A DNA stretch of 64,000 nucleotides from Scedosporium boydii. Lineage: Eukaryota > Ascomycota > Sordariomycetes > Microascales > Microascaceae. The stretch lies in NCBI GenBank assembly GCA_002221725.1, contig NJFT01000176.1:22335-86334 (forward strand), read 5' to 3'. Under the pieces are notes generated by a model that searched no databases, had not been told where the DNA came from, and saw only the letters and a program-made list of their open reading frames with translations. This document shows, one piece after another, positions 1-11,955 of the stretch (position 1 is the stretch's first letter; every line of letters begins with the position of its first letter). Made by a program: the position numbers and the translations under genes.

Positions 1-62
1 CCTCTCTCATGACATCCAACTGTTCCTCCCTCGTTCATTGCGCTCACGGGCCACTTTCCGCT

Positions 63-1716
63 CTACGGCCTGCGCTTCATCTTCCGGCTCTTCTCTAGCT
101 CCGCCATCCTCTCCCTCAAAGACTCATAATACTCAGCCTGCAACCTCGCCTCCTCGGACTCGCTGTTCTGCTTCTCCTTCTTCACCTTCGAGCCGTCTCT
201 CCTAGCGTTGGCCATCTCGGACGCATCCTTGAACGCCTTCTTCACGCCGTCGAACATGCCGGGAGTGGAGGTGACGGAGGTAGCGGAGACGGAGCCCGCG
301 GGGGTTTTGGCGAGGGGCTCGGGGAGGGGCGTGAGGCCGGACCACCTACGGAACCAGGGCTGGAAGATGAGCCAGGTCTGGAGGAGACCGGGGACGGAGG
401 CGGTGACGAAGTAGAGCTGGACGCCGGCGGGGAGGAAGCTGGTTGCGATGAAGCCGAGGGGGACGAGGATGAAGGATACGGCTTTCATGGTGGCTTGCTG
501 CTGGGGGGTGTTATGGCGGTTTGTTATCTAGCGAGGGGTAATGCCGTTAGTTACTCGGGAAAACTTGTTGAGAGGCGAAGGAAGCTTCTTACCCTCATTG
601 TAGCCATCAAGGTCAGAGGGCCGACGAAGGGGAGGATATACCAGGGATCAGGAACAGTGAGGTTCGTGATCCAAGCAAGACCGCCAGTCTCAAGGCCAGG
701 CACAGGCAAATCCGACATGGCCTTCAAGATGCGGTACATGCCGAAGCCGATAGGCAGCTGAATCATGTTGACAAACATCAGCTTCTTGTTGACCTTGTGC
801 TTCTCCTCGAGGGCCTTCATAGCTGCCTTGGCAGCCTGACCGGCCAAGACGTCCTTGTTCACCATCGATTCCTTCCAGGCCTCCGTGGCGCGCTCGTAAC
901 CCGGCTCGGTCCTGCGGAGGATGTTAAGCCGCGTGGTGTGCTCCTGGCCCAGCATGATAGGCTTCCAGAGACAGGCGCGGATAAGCAGACTCGTGGCGAG
1001 GATGGAGGCCCACCATGGGAAGCCGGAGTAGACATGGACGTGCTCGAGGAGCCATTGGATCATGGACGTGGTGCCCCAGCCGAAGTCGATGCCGAGGCTG
1101 TGCAGGTAGCCGATGTGTTCGGGGATGGAGGAGATGGAGTCGTATTTGCCGAGTTCGGAGGAGATGATGTTGGAAAGCTCGGCCGTGGGCTCTGGGGCGC
1201 CGACCGCTGCTGGGGAGGAGGATGCGAGGTCCGTGGCCGTCTGCTCTATGGATGGGGTGGAGGCGGCGGCCTCGGCGGCTGGGGGAGGAGTCTGGGCCTG
1301 TGCCGGCGCGGCCGACTGCGCTGGGGCTTCGGGTGTGGTGGTGGGGGGATCGGGTTTCTTTGAGCCGTAGCCCCAGAGGGAGAGGGATCGGGTCGCGGAA
1401 GGAATCTGGGTGAAGGCGACGGATCCGGCGATCGCGGCGGTCCTTAGGGGTAGTGCTCGGGTCGCCGAGCCGAGGGGCAGTCTTTGGAGATTCCTGCCAT
1501 TTTGGATCCTAGCCGTCGCATAGGTGCGGGTAGAAGAACCCTACTCGCCATCAACAGGGGTTAGTTCTTGAGCCAGAGAATTCATCTAGACCTTATACGT
1601 TCTCAGGTGACAATGGAGGATGGGGGTGTGAGTGAGAGTTTTACCAATTGGCTCGCGACCTTTGTCCTAGACGCTGCCGAGGACAGGGACTGGACTACTC
1701 CCCTGCTTGGAAGCAT
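63..1716 (-). CDS. OXA1: Mitochondrial inner-membrane insertase Oxa1
   Basis: Oxa1 inserts mitochondrially and nuclear-encoded proteins into the inner membrane from the matrix side. I join three exons: 1716-1645, 1540-593 and 500-63, giving about 485 residues. Both junctions keep phase and have GTAAAA/TAG and GTAAGA/CAG ends. The N-terminus is Arg/Ser-rich, as a mitochondrial presequence should be. A low-complexity Pro/Ala stretch follows, then the YidC/Oxa1/Alb3 domain starting at about residue 180 with a WWASI...LLIRACLWKP segment and further hydrophobic helices. The last ~65 residues are a charged, Lys/Glu-rich helix, as in the ribosome-binding tail of Oxa1. The start is the first ATG that gives a presequence in frame after splicing out 1644-1541. 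It is paired tail to tail with nothing visible at the window edge. Function rests on family resemblance; high confidence. Confidence 0.93.
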
Positions 1717-3114
1717 TGTCGTCGGTATCGCGAAGTGGGAGAATGGGAATACCGAAACGGGGAGAGGGTGGCAGCGGCCGAAAATCGCGAACTCGTCTTT
1801 TACCGAGAACTTTTTTTTTGGGCCAGTGAAGATTTCAATGTCAATGAGCCGTCAAAAAATTGGAATCACGTGGTCGCGTTTTTGTTGGCGTCGGCTTCAA
1901 AGGAGTCTGGGGTATTACAGCACGAAGTACCAAGTACAAATCTTGTCTCCCGCACCCATCCCATCCCGACGACGACGACGACAATCGCCATCCAAGCTAC
2001 GCCCCCAAATGCCAAGATCTATTGATTTCTCGTCGCATTCTTGAGAACACTTTAAAGTTCTGATCCTGATCTCTGATGCCCTATTTCTGGAGCCAAGTCG
2101 ATCGATACCTCTACCGTGTCCTCGCCGGGGCGCTTCCTTCTCGGAGGATTCGTGCTTTGAATGGCCTTGATCGCATGTTAAGCAGCATGCTACGGTTTCC
2201 CTTTTATTTCCCTGTGCCCTGGTCCTTTGCGATGTGTTCTGCACGTAATTCATCTACCCAGAATAGCAATGACGCTCCTTGGACAGTCCTTGAGACATTA
2301 CGATTGCCATCTTCTAGTGTGTGTTCCACCCGGCATCCGCCGAGGAGGCCCAAAGCCTCATCCTGCTGGTCATCTCTTCCATCCTGACCGCTCAATGAGG
2401 AACGGACTCGTGGAAATTTAGTCTAACTTTATACCCGTATGAGCGGAGGTGTAGATTTCAGAGTTTGGGCCGTGGGCGATCCCATAAGCTGAACAGTGTT
2501 GCGGCGTAGAGAACGAAACCATGGTAATTGCTATCAAGTTAACCGAGGCATCTGCCCCAGTAGGGTGCGATGCCTTCATCGCGGTGGTCTTTCCATTCAG
2601 ATCCGCCACGATCATTCTTCCATTAAAGGCCCTCATTTTTGCTGAGTATTTTATAAAGTCATTCACGGTGGGGAATGGGAACATTGCCAGTTCGGTTTGG
2701 TCTGGTCTGGTCTGGCCATAAATAGCAGCGTCCTCAGGCAAGTGCCTCTTACTCAGTGATCTGGCCGATGATGCGAAGTCAAACAAATCAAGATCCTGTT
2801 TGGGAAATAACCGTAAGTCGAAGTCTGGGATCTCGTGGCATCTTCGCCTCGATCAACGAGATAGAGGATCGGATGTCGGAGGCCGAGTAGGCAACATATC
2901 AACCACCCCCACTCATATGGACGATGTTCAGAGCCAAGAGCCGTCTATAAAGCCTTTAGAACACAATATATACATCTTGTTGCGGCACCATTGTTCATTC
3001 CGGACCCGAGTCCAAGCATCATCCGGCCGAGGGATCCCAGCATGTTCCCATAAAAGTTGTGACTGCACCGTCCTTAATCCTGCATGCCTTTTCTTTACAC
3101 TCCAAGCTCGTGGT
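1717..3114. other. Intergenic, no gene supported
   Basis: This is the region upstream of OXA1 and downstream of MIM1. Several short open frames exist, the longest being about 122 codons on the minus strand at 2786-2418, but none resembles a known family or shows convincing splice structure. A short GTCTG triplication lies near 2696-2713. I see no RNA gene. Confidence 0.5.
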
Positions 3115-3587
3115 TTAGAGGCGCTCACCTCGCCTCGATCGCTCGGAAATCTCGACACCTGGGCCTATAGGATACGCACGCCGGCGGCTTAGGGGGAAGA
3201 CCTGGACGGGCTGGTTAGTATGGAAACGAGTGCCCAGTGAAGCAGTCTTGACGAGATTCTTTAAACATGTTCCCCGCCAAGGCCCGCATTGAAGGCGTTA
3301 TAAGATCCTGTACGCACCTTGGTACCACCCCAACCTAACCGGAACGCAGCCTCGTGTGCAAACAGTTCGCCGAAACCCAGCATCATTCCATTGATGAAAG
3401 GAAGGAACAGGTTGATGGCGGCACCGCGTATTATCGACCAGACGGTGGGGGGTCTGTAGAGGATCACGGGAGAAGAGGAAGACGGCGGGGAGGTCGAGGA
3501 GTCTTCGACGGCGGAGTAGTGCTCGCTGTCGGAGTGGATCGTGATGCCAGACTCGGCCAGTCGGCTAGACGGATCTTGCGATGACAT
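3115..3587 (-). CDS. MIM1: Mitochondrial outer-membrane import factor Mim1/Tom13
   Basis: Mim1 (Tom13) helps insert alpha-helical proteins and assemble the TOM complex in the mitochondrial outer membrane. Two exons, 3587-3318 and 3201-3115, give 118 residues, normal for the family. The first ~50 residues are Ser-rich and acidic. The conserved core follows: PPTVWSIIRGAAINL, then LPFINGMMLGFGELF with the GxxxG-type helix, then HEAAFRLGW. The second exon encodes a short basic tail with the family GPGVE motif. Without splicing, the frame would read past the donor (AAG/GTGCGT) into unrelated sequence, so the intron 3317-3202 matters. The gene is divergent from shp1, sharing a promoter region of about 540 bases. 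Confidence 0.9.
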
Positions 3588-4130
3588 GGTGGATACGGAT
3601 TTCGGCTGGTTTCCGGCTTGGGGGGCTTGCTCAGTACGGGCACGACAGAAGTATGGCGAGAATTGGCAGACACTTCCCTCCTTAGATTCGGCGGAGGATG
3701 CGGGATTCCCTTTGTTGGGGTAGTCTCAGGATCAATGTCGGGGGAAGCGAGGTCGGCTTTGCGATGCTCCTGATTGCGTTGTGCTGCAGGTTCGACCGAG
3801 AATGGGGGATTACGTAAACATACCAGAAAGTGGTCATAGCTTTATTGCCAACATTGCTGAGGACCAGACCTGGGACAGGACAAGGAAGGAAGAGGGGCAG
3901 TGATGGACGTCACTGACCCATCAACCAGCTGCCTGGACTAAATTCCAGTGCCGCCTTAGGAGCTCCCCGCCACAGTAGCCAGGCCACCTCTTACTTCAAT
4001 CCTTCACCATTAATTCAGCATCTACCTGACTCGACTCTATTAATTCCCGGTTGTACTACCGTTTACATCGTCTCGACCTTTAATTAGAGGAAACTCGCTA
4101 CATTTCTCTAACTTTTCTTCTTTCACAATC
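3588..4130. promoter_or_regulatory. Divergent promoter region MIM1 / shp1
   Basis: About 540 bases separate the two start codons. The stretch just before the shp1 ATG (4080-4130) is CT-rich, as is common at fungal transcription starts. No specific operator was identified. Confidence 0.4.
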
Positions 4131-5556
4131 ATGGCGACGAACGACGAGAAGCTTGCGCAGCTCCAGGCCCTCACAGGCACTCCTACGGAAACGGTTTGTG
4201 CCCATTTTCTTCGCCTTGATTGAAACAATCTGCCTTGAAATTTCCTAGGTCTTTGTGTTCTGTTTCGTTTTTGCTGATCATCTTCCCCCTTCAATCAGGC
4301 TAGGGAGTATCTGGAGGCTTTCGACTGGAACATTGAAGCTGCGGCCCAGGCCCTCCTCGAAGACGCCGATGGCGGCGACGATTCAGCTGGCGAGCAAGGC
4401 TCTTCGACCCAAGTCCCCGAGAACTACACCGGACCTCGCACTCTTGATGGCCGACCCGTAGACGTTGGCTCCAGCTCCCAATCGAGGGCCCAACAACCCA
4501 AGCGCCAAGAGAAGAAACGTGGTGTGGCGACGCTCTCATCACTCGGCTCGGGCAGGCACGCCCACGGCTCTGACGAAGAGGATGATGAAGACGAGGAAGG
4601 AGCGAGGGGTAGGGGCGATTTGTTTGCCGGTGGAGAAAAGAGTGGTCTTGCGCTGAGGGATCCTACACGGGGTGGCGAGAGGGGCGAGGGCTCACGAGGA
4701 ATCATCAACGATATTCTTGCAAAGGCTCGAGAGTGCGTATATTCTATTCACTTCCGCCCAATTATCCGAAATCCTGCTAACACGACTATCGATCAATAGG
4801 CAAACCAGGAGGGGGGCTGATGAGGCCACCGAAGAGCGCCCAGCTCGCCATTGGGGCGCTGGTCAAACTCTCGGAGGTGATGGTGTAGAAAGCCGACGGA
4901 TTGCCGATCCCCACGCTGGCCATGAGCACGCCCCCCCTGCCGGAGAGCCCCAGGAGAGGACCATCCACATTTGGCACGACGGTTTCAGCTTCGACGACGG
5001 CCCGCTCTACCGATTCGATGACCCGGAGAACCAGGAGACCCTTCAGTTGATCCGTAGCGGACGCGCGCCACTCCATTTGATGAATGTCCGGTTCGATCAG
5101 CCCGTAAATGCCCATATCTCTCAACATGATGAGCCCTGGAGGCAACTCCCAAGGATCTACAGACCATTCGGTGGCGAGGGTAGGAGGTTGGGTAGTCCCG
5201 TCCCTGGTGATGGTAATGTCAGGCCTCCTCCGGCTATCTCTCAGCCTGCCGCCGCTAGAGCTACTGCTTCGTCGTCTTCCTCTGCCACACCCAATACCGG
5301 AGTCGACTCATCTCAGCCCACACTTGCCCTCCGTGTTCAGCTCCCCGATGGAACTAGACTCCCCGCCAGGTTCAACACGACGCAGACGGTTGGCGACCTT
5401 TACGATTTCGTTCTCCGCGCGCACCCCGCCACCCAAAGCCGCGGCTTCGTCGTCGCCACTACCTTCCCAAATAAGGACCACACCGATCGCGCTCTGGTTC
5501 TCGGAGAGATGTCCGAGTTTAAGAAGGGCGGCACTGCGTTTGTCAAGTGGACATAG
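4131..5556 (+). CDS. shp1: Cdc48/p97 cofactor Shp1/p47 (UBA-SEP-UBX)
   Basis: Shp1/p47 recruits ubiquitinated clients to the AAA ATPase Cdc48, acting in ER-associated degradation, membrane fusion and phosphatase regulation. Three exons, 4131-4193, 4299-4732 and 4800-5556, give about 417 residues, close to yeast Shp1. The N-terminal 45 residues form a UBA-like fold (LQALTGT, then WNIEAAAQALLED across the first junction). An acidic patch of D/E follows near residue 110. The SEP domain lies around 205-270 (HIWHDGFSFDDGPLYRF ... LMNVRFDQPV). The C-terminal ~80 residues are a UBX domain with the FPN loop that contacts Cdc48 and the ending FVKWT. Both introns are needed to restore UBA and SEP continuity. 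Convergent with gtr1. Confidence 0.94.
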
Positions 5557-6068
5557 TCGCACTCTCTGCCTCTATTTCCTGCATTTTGTCGGACGCGTAG
5601 CTGGGTTTATCCTTTTTTTTCTTTTTCTTCTCTCTCTAGGGACATCAGGCGGGATCGTTTAGGGAATTCTGCCAACGGTTTGAGTCTTTTGACAATAGGC
5701 ATTTGCGGACAAAGGTTGGCGTGGTCAATCGGACTGGAAGGAATGCAAAATAGACATCAATTGATCCAATGAATTAGGCATACTGCTTTCTAAAGGAGGA
5801 AGAGCTGACGATGAGGGAGCCCTCTAAAGTAGGTCTACTCTATAGTACAGCCGCTCTTCTCTTTCGCTATTAGGTGGCGCTGTCATTTTTTTTTAAACCC
5901 AAGGATCCGTTCCGTAAACGCCAGAGACACGATAACTGTGCCTGCTTCGAAGCTACCCCTCCCCACCTGCGATTGTCTGATAGTATACACGAAACCATAT
6001 TCAAGGCCTCTGGTTCCCCGCCATCCGCGTTCTGTCTCTCGCGAACTTCGCCGCTGTTCAGCACCGTT
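5557..6068. other. Shared 3' region of shp1 and gtr1
   Basis: This stretch of about 510 bases lies between two convergent stop codons. It is T-rich just after shp1 (5608-5640), consistent with 3' UTR. No additional gene is supported. Confidence 0.5.
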
Positions 6069-7257
6069 TTAGTTACTTATTTGCGGTACATGAGATGCCG
6101 CAGGGGTGCTTGGACCATCCAAGAACTTAAAGTGCTCAATGGCAATGCGACAGTTGAGCATAGCGGCGTTGAATCTCGCTTCACCAGGAGGCAACACGGC
6201 CATAAGGTAGGTATTCGTCGTAAACTTGAGGATGAAGAGGCTGAACCTGGTGCCGGCTTTGTGTTCCATGCAGACAAACTGCTCCGCGTTGCGGGGCGTA
6301 CCCGTGAAGCGGCTTATGGACTGCTTGAACTGTTTCATGATGTTAGACATGCGTTCGAGACGGTCCTCCGTAGGGTTATCCTGTCCCGCTTCGGAGGTCC
6401 AAGACGAGACGGCGAGGAAGGAGGTTCGTTCGAAGAGGAGGAGTTCCTCGGCCTCGATGGCGACGCCGAGATTAGCGAGGTTACGCTCGATAGCGGCCAA
6501 GTTCGGCACGAGGTCGTGTATAATACTCGCCCAGGCCTTGTACAAGCTCTGGTCCCAGATCGAAGTAGCAAAGGGCGTGATCTCGAGGGGGCCGCCGTCG
6601 CCGCCGACGGGGAGGCCCAGCGAGGCGGCTAGTTCGGCCGTCTTCTGCCGGACCATGTGGACGCGGTCGTTGAAGAGGCTCTCGCGCGAGGAAGGGAGGA
6701 TGAGGTCCATCTTGTGGATGAGGACGTAGATGCGGGCGGTCGGGGAGAACTGGACTAGGGCGGAGATGATGGAGACGTAGGTGGCTAGGTCGCGGTCGAC
6801 GTCGCGGGACTCGATGTCGAAGACGTAGATGAGGACGCCGACGTGGGAGAAGACGTGGACGCGCTGTTGGGAGAGGTAGTTTTCCATGAAGGCTTCTTGG
6901 CCGCCGCAGTCCCAGAGGTTGAGGGTTAGGTTTCCGAGGAACTTGACATGGGAGAGGTCGATGTCTATGGTGGCGCCTCTGGACGGAGTAGCTTGTTAGT
7001 ACATGGGAAGAAGGTGTACAGCGGTCGCTACAGAAGGAAACTTTTGGGGGAGGGGCCCAAACGTACAGTCTTCTTGTGTCGCGGGCAATGTAGTTGCTGA
7101 AGATTATGCTCCGCATACTCGATTTCCCCGAGCCGCTCTTGCCCATCAGTAGAACCTTCTTCTTCTTAGGTTTCTTAACCCCGACTTTCACATCCACGGC
7201 GGGGTTCTGGTCCCCAACCGAGGATGCTATGCCGGAGGGTTCTGGAAGGCCTGACAT
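6069..7257 (-). CDS. gtr1: Rag-family GTPase Gtr1 (RagA/B homologue)
   Basis: Gtr1 with Gtr2 forms the vacuolar Rag heterodimer that signals amino acid sufficiency to TORC1. Two exons, 7257-7067 and 6978-6069, give about 366 residues. After a ~34-residue fungal extension comes the P-loop [12 protein letters not shown] (G1), then WDCGGQ (G3) early in exon 2, then HKMD (G4). The C-terminal half is the longin-like roadblock-type dimerisation domain typical of Rags, ending in a Pro/Ala tail. The junction CT/A keeps phase 2 and restores the conserved RRLGATIDI-like switch I region. The intron (7066-6979) starts GTACGT and ends CCAG. Confidence 0.94.
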
Positions 7258-8069
7258 GCTTGGCGGCGAGAGGAAAAAAGGTGTGGAAGGTTTCGTGGGG
7301 GGAGATAGTGGTATTTGAGAGGGAACTGGTGTTTATTCTCGCGAGACCGTCATTGAGGAGAGCGGCTGTCGGGAGCTGGTCACTCCTCGAGATCGTTCGC
7401 AGGGCCGCTGGTCGAGGGTGTCAAGATAAACGATACATTGAATGAGATTGTGCTAAGATGAGCGATTGAGATGATGATAGGAATTGGATCACTTATCGTA
7501 ACTCCTCCCCACTTAGACCTTGGCGGGATTGGACGAAGTGAAGCACTCGCAGTTGCAATGCTACCTCGAGGTGGGGAGCCAAAGCACATCAACTTTGAGG
7601 CCAGGCCATCGCTGCCTCCTCGCCACGGCTAATTGTCGCTAATTTTGGCCGAGTCCAGTGACAATTCGCACAACTTCACCCCAATCATCTTCTATTATTC
7701 TCATTTCTCGCTGCTGCCTTTCTGCCTGGATGATGCCTGTTTTCAGGCGTTTGATCCTAACCAGTATCAAATCAAATGGCGCTTTTCTCGTCCTCTCGCT
7801 ATCGTGACCATATTGGGCCTGATCCAATGCTGTTTACCCCCAAAGCCATCCTATATATATGCGAACTTTTTCTCCCAGGGCCATACGTAGACCGACGGCC
7901 TTTAATCTCGCGTCTAAGCTGCACTTACCCTCGAGGTCAAGCTGTCTCCATCCTGGAAATCATATGTTTGTACATCCAGACCGCCACGTTATTTCATCTT
8001 TCAAGCATACTTTGAACAAGTGGTGCCCTCAGCCGTGAGTCTGGAATCGTCATTTCCAGCCCTTGAAAC
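7258..8069. promoter_or_regulatory. Divergent promoter region gtr1 / F-box gene
   Basis: About 810 bases between divergent start codons. A TATATATA-like run is at 7852-7859, about 210 bases before the F-box ATG. No other feature was recognised. Confidence 0.35.
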
Positions 8070-9026
8070 ATGAATGTGAAAGTCATGGAAGACGCCCAAA
8101 TGGTAGATCGCATGCCTGCGGGTCTTGCTTGCCATGCTGCCCTTACCACTCCCGAGCTCCTCGAAGCTATTCTAGGGAATCTCGATATGGTAACTTTACT
8201 CGTATCAGCCCAACGTGTCTGCAGGCAATGGCGAGCCGTTATAGGCACGCCTGCATTACAACGATATCTCTTCCTTGAGCAAAATGATGCGGCCAAGTCT
8301 GCCCCGAAACGCCACGAGGGACATCTTCTGACGAAACAAAATCCTCTTTTGAAGAAGCTCTTCCCGTCTATCTTCCAGACCATCGATGTCCCTCGTCGCA
8401 CCCTTCCTACCTGTACTGGCTTCCTGACACTGCTCTTAGGTGGGTGTCCGCTGGCAGATAGACGTGATGAGTACAAAAGGCATCATGCCTTTGCCCGCAA
8501 GGATGCTAGTTGGCGGCGGATGCAAGTGGCTCAACCTCCCCTTCGACGTGTTGGGTACACCGAAGTGCCCCGACTGGAGGAGGAGGATGGTATGCCTGCA
8601 GACTCGGAGTCTTTCCGAACCCTAGTGTTCCCCGAAGGTCTTCGCATGGGTGAACTCTGGGATCTCTTGTTCAAGACCATCTGGGAGAATTGTTCGAGAT
8701 ATGATAGCTCTCCTTACGAAGACGGGCCTGGATTGTTGATTTTATGGAAACAGTACTGGCCGCATAGCATGCGGACTCCGCCAAAGGGATTCGCCAGCAT
8801 GCGGAAGAAGATACAAATGTTTGAAGGGTGGCCGAGTCGCGTTAATCTTATCCTCGTACGAGATAACGAGAGAAAGAGCGTCTGGGAGAAAGAATTCAAT
8901 GGCGTTGATCCATGGCTTGTTCCGTCTTACTCGGAGCATTTCGTTCCTGAAGAGCATGAGTGGTTGTATCGTTGTGAAGACTATGATGCGGCGGTTCTAA
9001 GCAAGCATCTACACGCCGCCGACTAA
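8070..9026 (+). CDS. F-box domain protein
   Basis: A single uninterrupted frame of 318 residues. Residues ~27-70 match an F-box: TTPELLEAILGNLDMVTLL followed by AQRVCRQWRAVI, which would bind Skp1 in an SCF ubiquitin ligase. The rest is the variable substrate-recognition part. It has repeated Trp and aromatic residues of the kind found in many ascomycete F-box expansions, and I recognise no known repeat such as WD40 or LRR. The start is a good ATG; a second Met lies six codons downstream. The target is unknown. Confidence 0.8.
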   Translation: MNVKVMEDAQMVDRMPAGLACHAALTTPELLEAILGNLDMVTLLVSAQRVCRQWRAVIGTPALQRYLFLEQNDAAKSAPKRHEGHLLTKQNPLLKKLFPSIFQTIDVPRRTLPTCTGFLTLLLGGCPLADRRDEYKRHHAFARKDASWRRMQVAQPPLRRVGYTEVPRLEEEDGMPADSESFRTLVFPEGLRMGELWDLLFKTIWENCSRYDSSPYEDGPGLLILWKQYWPHSMRTPPKGFASMRKKIQMFEGWPSRVNLILVRDNERKSVWEKEFNGVDPWLVPSYSEHFVPEEHEWLYRCEDYDAAVLSKHLHAAD

Positions 9027-9538
9027 CGTCAACTTCTCCTGCCCAAAAGTGGAGGCGAATTGTTGTGATGAGAATGCCAATATTGCCATCTCTAGTGCTT
9101 CTGATTTTGGCTGTGAATGTCGCCCGTGGTTCCGGCTCGGGGATCGCTCTCTCAGCCAAGTCTACATATCTATTTTCTGATATGCTCTGGTAGGGAGAGG
9201 GGATCTGGTATTCGGTGTTGAGATATGGAGGATTGTGGAGCAAGGGATTAGATTAGAAATTGACAGGAGCTTGTTCTTTATGTTTAACCGTTCCGTTGAT
9301 GCTCCATAGCTCACTTGCTAGGCTTATATGGATATAATTCATGTTTCCATGGTCTGAAGCGTCTGTCTGTCAACTGCAAGTGAGAACCTTCCGGGCCATT
9401 GGGACTATTCCCCTTTTAACACATGCCGCAGTATTTTCCTATTTTTGGTTGTTTTCATTCATTTCTTTTCTTATATATTCCAACTCTGAATTCTCAGCTC
9501 TAAAACCTCGGCCCTTTCCGGTTAGATTGTCGAAGTTT
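9027..9538. other. Intergenic, 3' ends of two convergent genes
   Basis: About 510 bases with no supported gene; AT-rich around 9420-9500. Confidence 0.45.
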
Positions 9539-11955
9539 CTACTTTGAAGACTCGTCAAGCTCAGACTCCTCGAAATATGTATCCAAGACAGCGACACTCA
9601 GCTCAGGCATCTCAAATTCGAACGCGCCCTCCGCATTTGCCTCCAACAACTCATTGGTCGTCTCCACGACATTGACGCCGCTCCAAGGATCGTTGTAGGC
9701 ATATGGGTCCTCCGGTCCGGTTAATAGTATTAACTGAGCTCGAGTTCCAGGCTCAACGCCCTCGAAGGAGACAGAGACGGGCACAGGCTCGTGGTCGGTG
9801 GTATTGTAGCAGGCACCTTTCCAGACAAGTGAATCCTTGGTGCTCTTACCCGCAACGTAGAAGAGGGGATTGAGGTCTCCCGTGACGGGGAGGGTCTCCT
9901 TGAGAGGATGAGCGGCGAAGAGCTGATCAATGAGTAAGCGTCAGGATGGGGTTTACATCTGTGAAGAGACGGATATGTCGGCAACATACCTCCCAAATAT
10001 ACCAGTCTGTAGACCTAGTGGTCAGAGCCGGGTCAGCAGCGTGCTGGATCATGGTTATCGCCCATTGGTAGCTATTCAGGTTTCGAAGAATAGGAGCCTA
10101 TGAGATGAGGTATTAGCAAACTTTCTGTAGATAGATGAAAGGTTCTTGGATTCGAGATACATAAAAGGTGCCGTAGATACGGTCTGCGTTGCGCTCGTAG
10201 CTGATGAGGCCGACGGCTCCCCCAACAGATCCGATCCACCAAGGCCAAGGGGCCAGAGGGCCATCCCAACCGATGCCGCCATTGGGATGGGTGGAGGACA
10301 CTTCACCTACAGAGAGGATTCTGCCTTAGTGACGTTGATTCTGGCTCCAATTTCTACCCAGGGAAACGTACCAATGACGTGGGGAATAGGTTCATTGTCG
10401 AACAAATTGAACTCGGACAGAAACTCATCTGGCTTCCGGTAAGGGTGGTAGTCACCGATGCCCGGTTCGGGAATTCTATATCCGTCGGTAGTGGCGCCAG
10501 ACGAGATGACGGTAATATCGGAATATGCTTCGTTGATCGCCTTGAGGAACGTGGGGAATCGGTATTTCTTGTACGACTCCCAGCCCGCAGCGCCGCCTGC
10601 AAGCCAATCCTCATTGCCAACTTCAACGTAGTTAAGCTCGAACGGCTCGGGGTGTCCGAGCTCGGCGCGTTTTGCACCCCAGGTAGAATTGGCCGGTCCT
10701 CGGATGAACTCGATCTGATTGAGTGCGTCGTCGACCCAGGGCTGAAGCTCGTCCTCGGGAACAATGTAGCCGTCAAGCGAGAGACCGCCATAAACACCAA
10801 CGACTGTACCTTAGCTATCGAGGCCCGTGGTCTCACTATCTATGATAAACTTACTCAGTTCCATGCCCATATCTTCAGCCCAGAGGAGGTATTCCATAAG
10901 ACCAAGGCCGTTGGTCATTTGATAACCCCAGGTGTTCTGGAATCCCCTGCGATTTCGAAGAGGACCGAGACTAGCCTTCCAGTCCCACCATGTGTCGATG
11001 GAATCTCCTTCTAGCATGTTGCCTCCGGGGAAGCGGAAAAAGGTCTTTGAGGAGCCGTAAGGTTAGCAGTCAAGGAGTAGTGAAAGGAAACTCCTCGGTT
11101 TACAGGGTTCAGAGAACGTTCTTACTGGGCGAAGCTCTTCGAGGGCTTCGGCGATGTCCACCCGGAGACCGTTCTTGCGTCCCTTGTAAGTGGGCGGGAA
11201 TAGGCTGATGAGGTTGAAATCGAGAGAACCATCTTTGACACCCTTCACGAGAATGTCAGTAGACTGCTTCCTGGTTTCGTGCTGAGGTTGGTCGATCATA
11301 CCGCCGAGTCGAAAGTAATTGTGAAGGTATTATTGCTATTCGGTGCATCCGTATCTGGGATAAGCTCGATCTCGTGCTCAACCCAGTCGTCGCTCAGAGA
11401 CGTAGACTCAATCTCAACGCTGCCAAAGACATCGTCGTTGAGGGCGGACTGCAAAGACGCAGTGAAGTTGCCTTCATAAGCTCCCTTGACCCAGAATGAG
11501 CCTGTATACTTGTGTTTCTTAACGTCTATACCCCAATACCCGGTATTGGAGAAACCAATTCGGCCATCCGCGTCTCCGGCTTCCACGTTCATAGAAACGG
11601 GTAGCTCCTCAGAGAGAGGTTCATCGAGGCGGCTAAGCTTGAGCTTCGCGCCATTGACGGGAGACCAAGCGTCTAGGGATGCGGGGAACTTCTCGCCGTA
11701 CTGGAAGGCACGATTGCGGATAAGCTCCGCATAGATACCTCCGTCACCGGAGTGGTTGATATCCTGGAGTCACACCTTTAGCTTCGGAATTATGTGGTAG
11801 TGGCACATTCCTAGGGAGAATCGGCGAACCTCGTGGAGAAAACCATACTGATGACTTGTCACGTTACCACCAGTAGCTTTGATGGAGATGTCGATGGCAG
11901 ACACCGAAGAGACGGCGCACCCAACAACGAGAAGCACAGACCTAAGGATAACCAT
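9539..11955 (-). CDS. abfA: Secreted GH51 alpha-L-arabinofuranosidase
   Basis: Releases terminal arabinofuranosyl units from arabinoxylan and pectin in plant cell walls. About eight exons join to roughly 650-670 residues. The protein opens with a signal peptide ([19 protein letters not shown]). It continues with the GH51 start (GFLHE, then [21 protein letters not shown] across an intron), an N-terminal carbohydrate-binding-like domain, and the TIM barrel: [12 protein letters not shown], then VEVGNEDW with the acid/base Glu, then VIGE with the likely nucleophile Glu completed over an intron at about 10309-10371. The C-terminal beta domain ends at 9539. Introns were placed near 11840-11775, 11300-11230, 11130-11045, 10850-10800, 10370-10310, 10160-10100 and 9985-9920. 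The first donor is an unusual GTTCGC. The start at 11955 was preferred because it begins the signal peptide. Confidence 0.9.

Noticed and set aside
797..1363. Long plus-strand frame opposite OXA1
   Set aside because: Gly/Arg/Asp-rich antisense shadow of the OXA1 exon.
2418..2786. 122-codon minus-strand frame
   Set aside because: No family resemblance, no splice partners, and it lies in a low-coding stretch between two well-defined genes.
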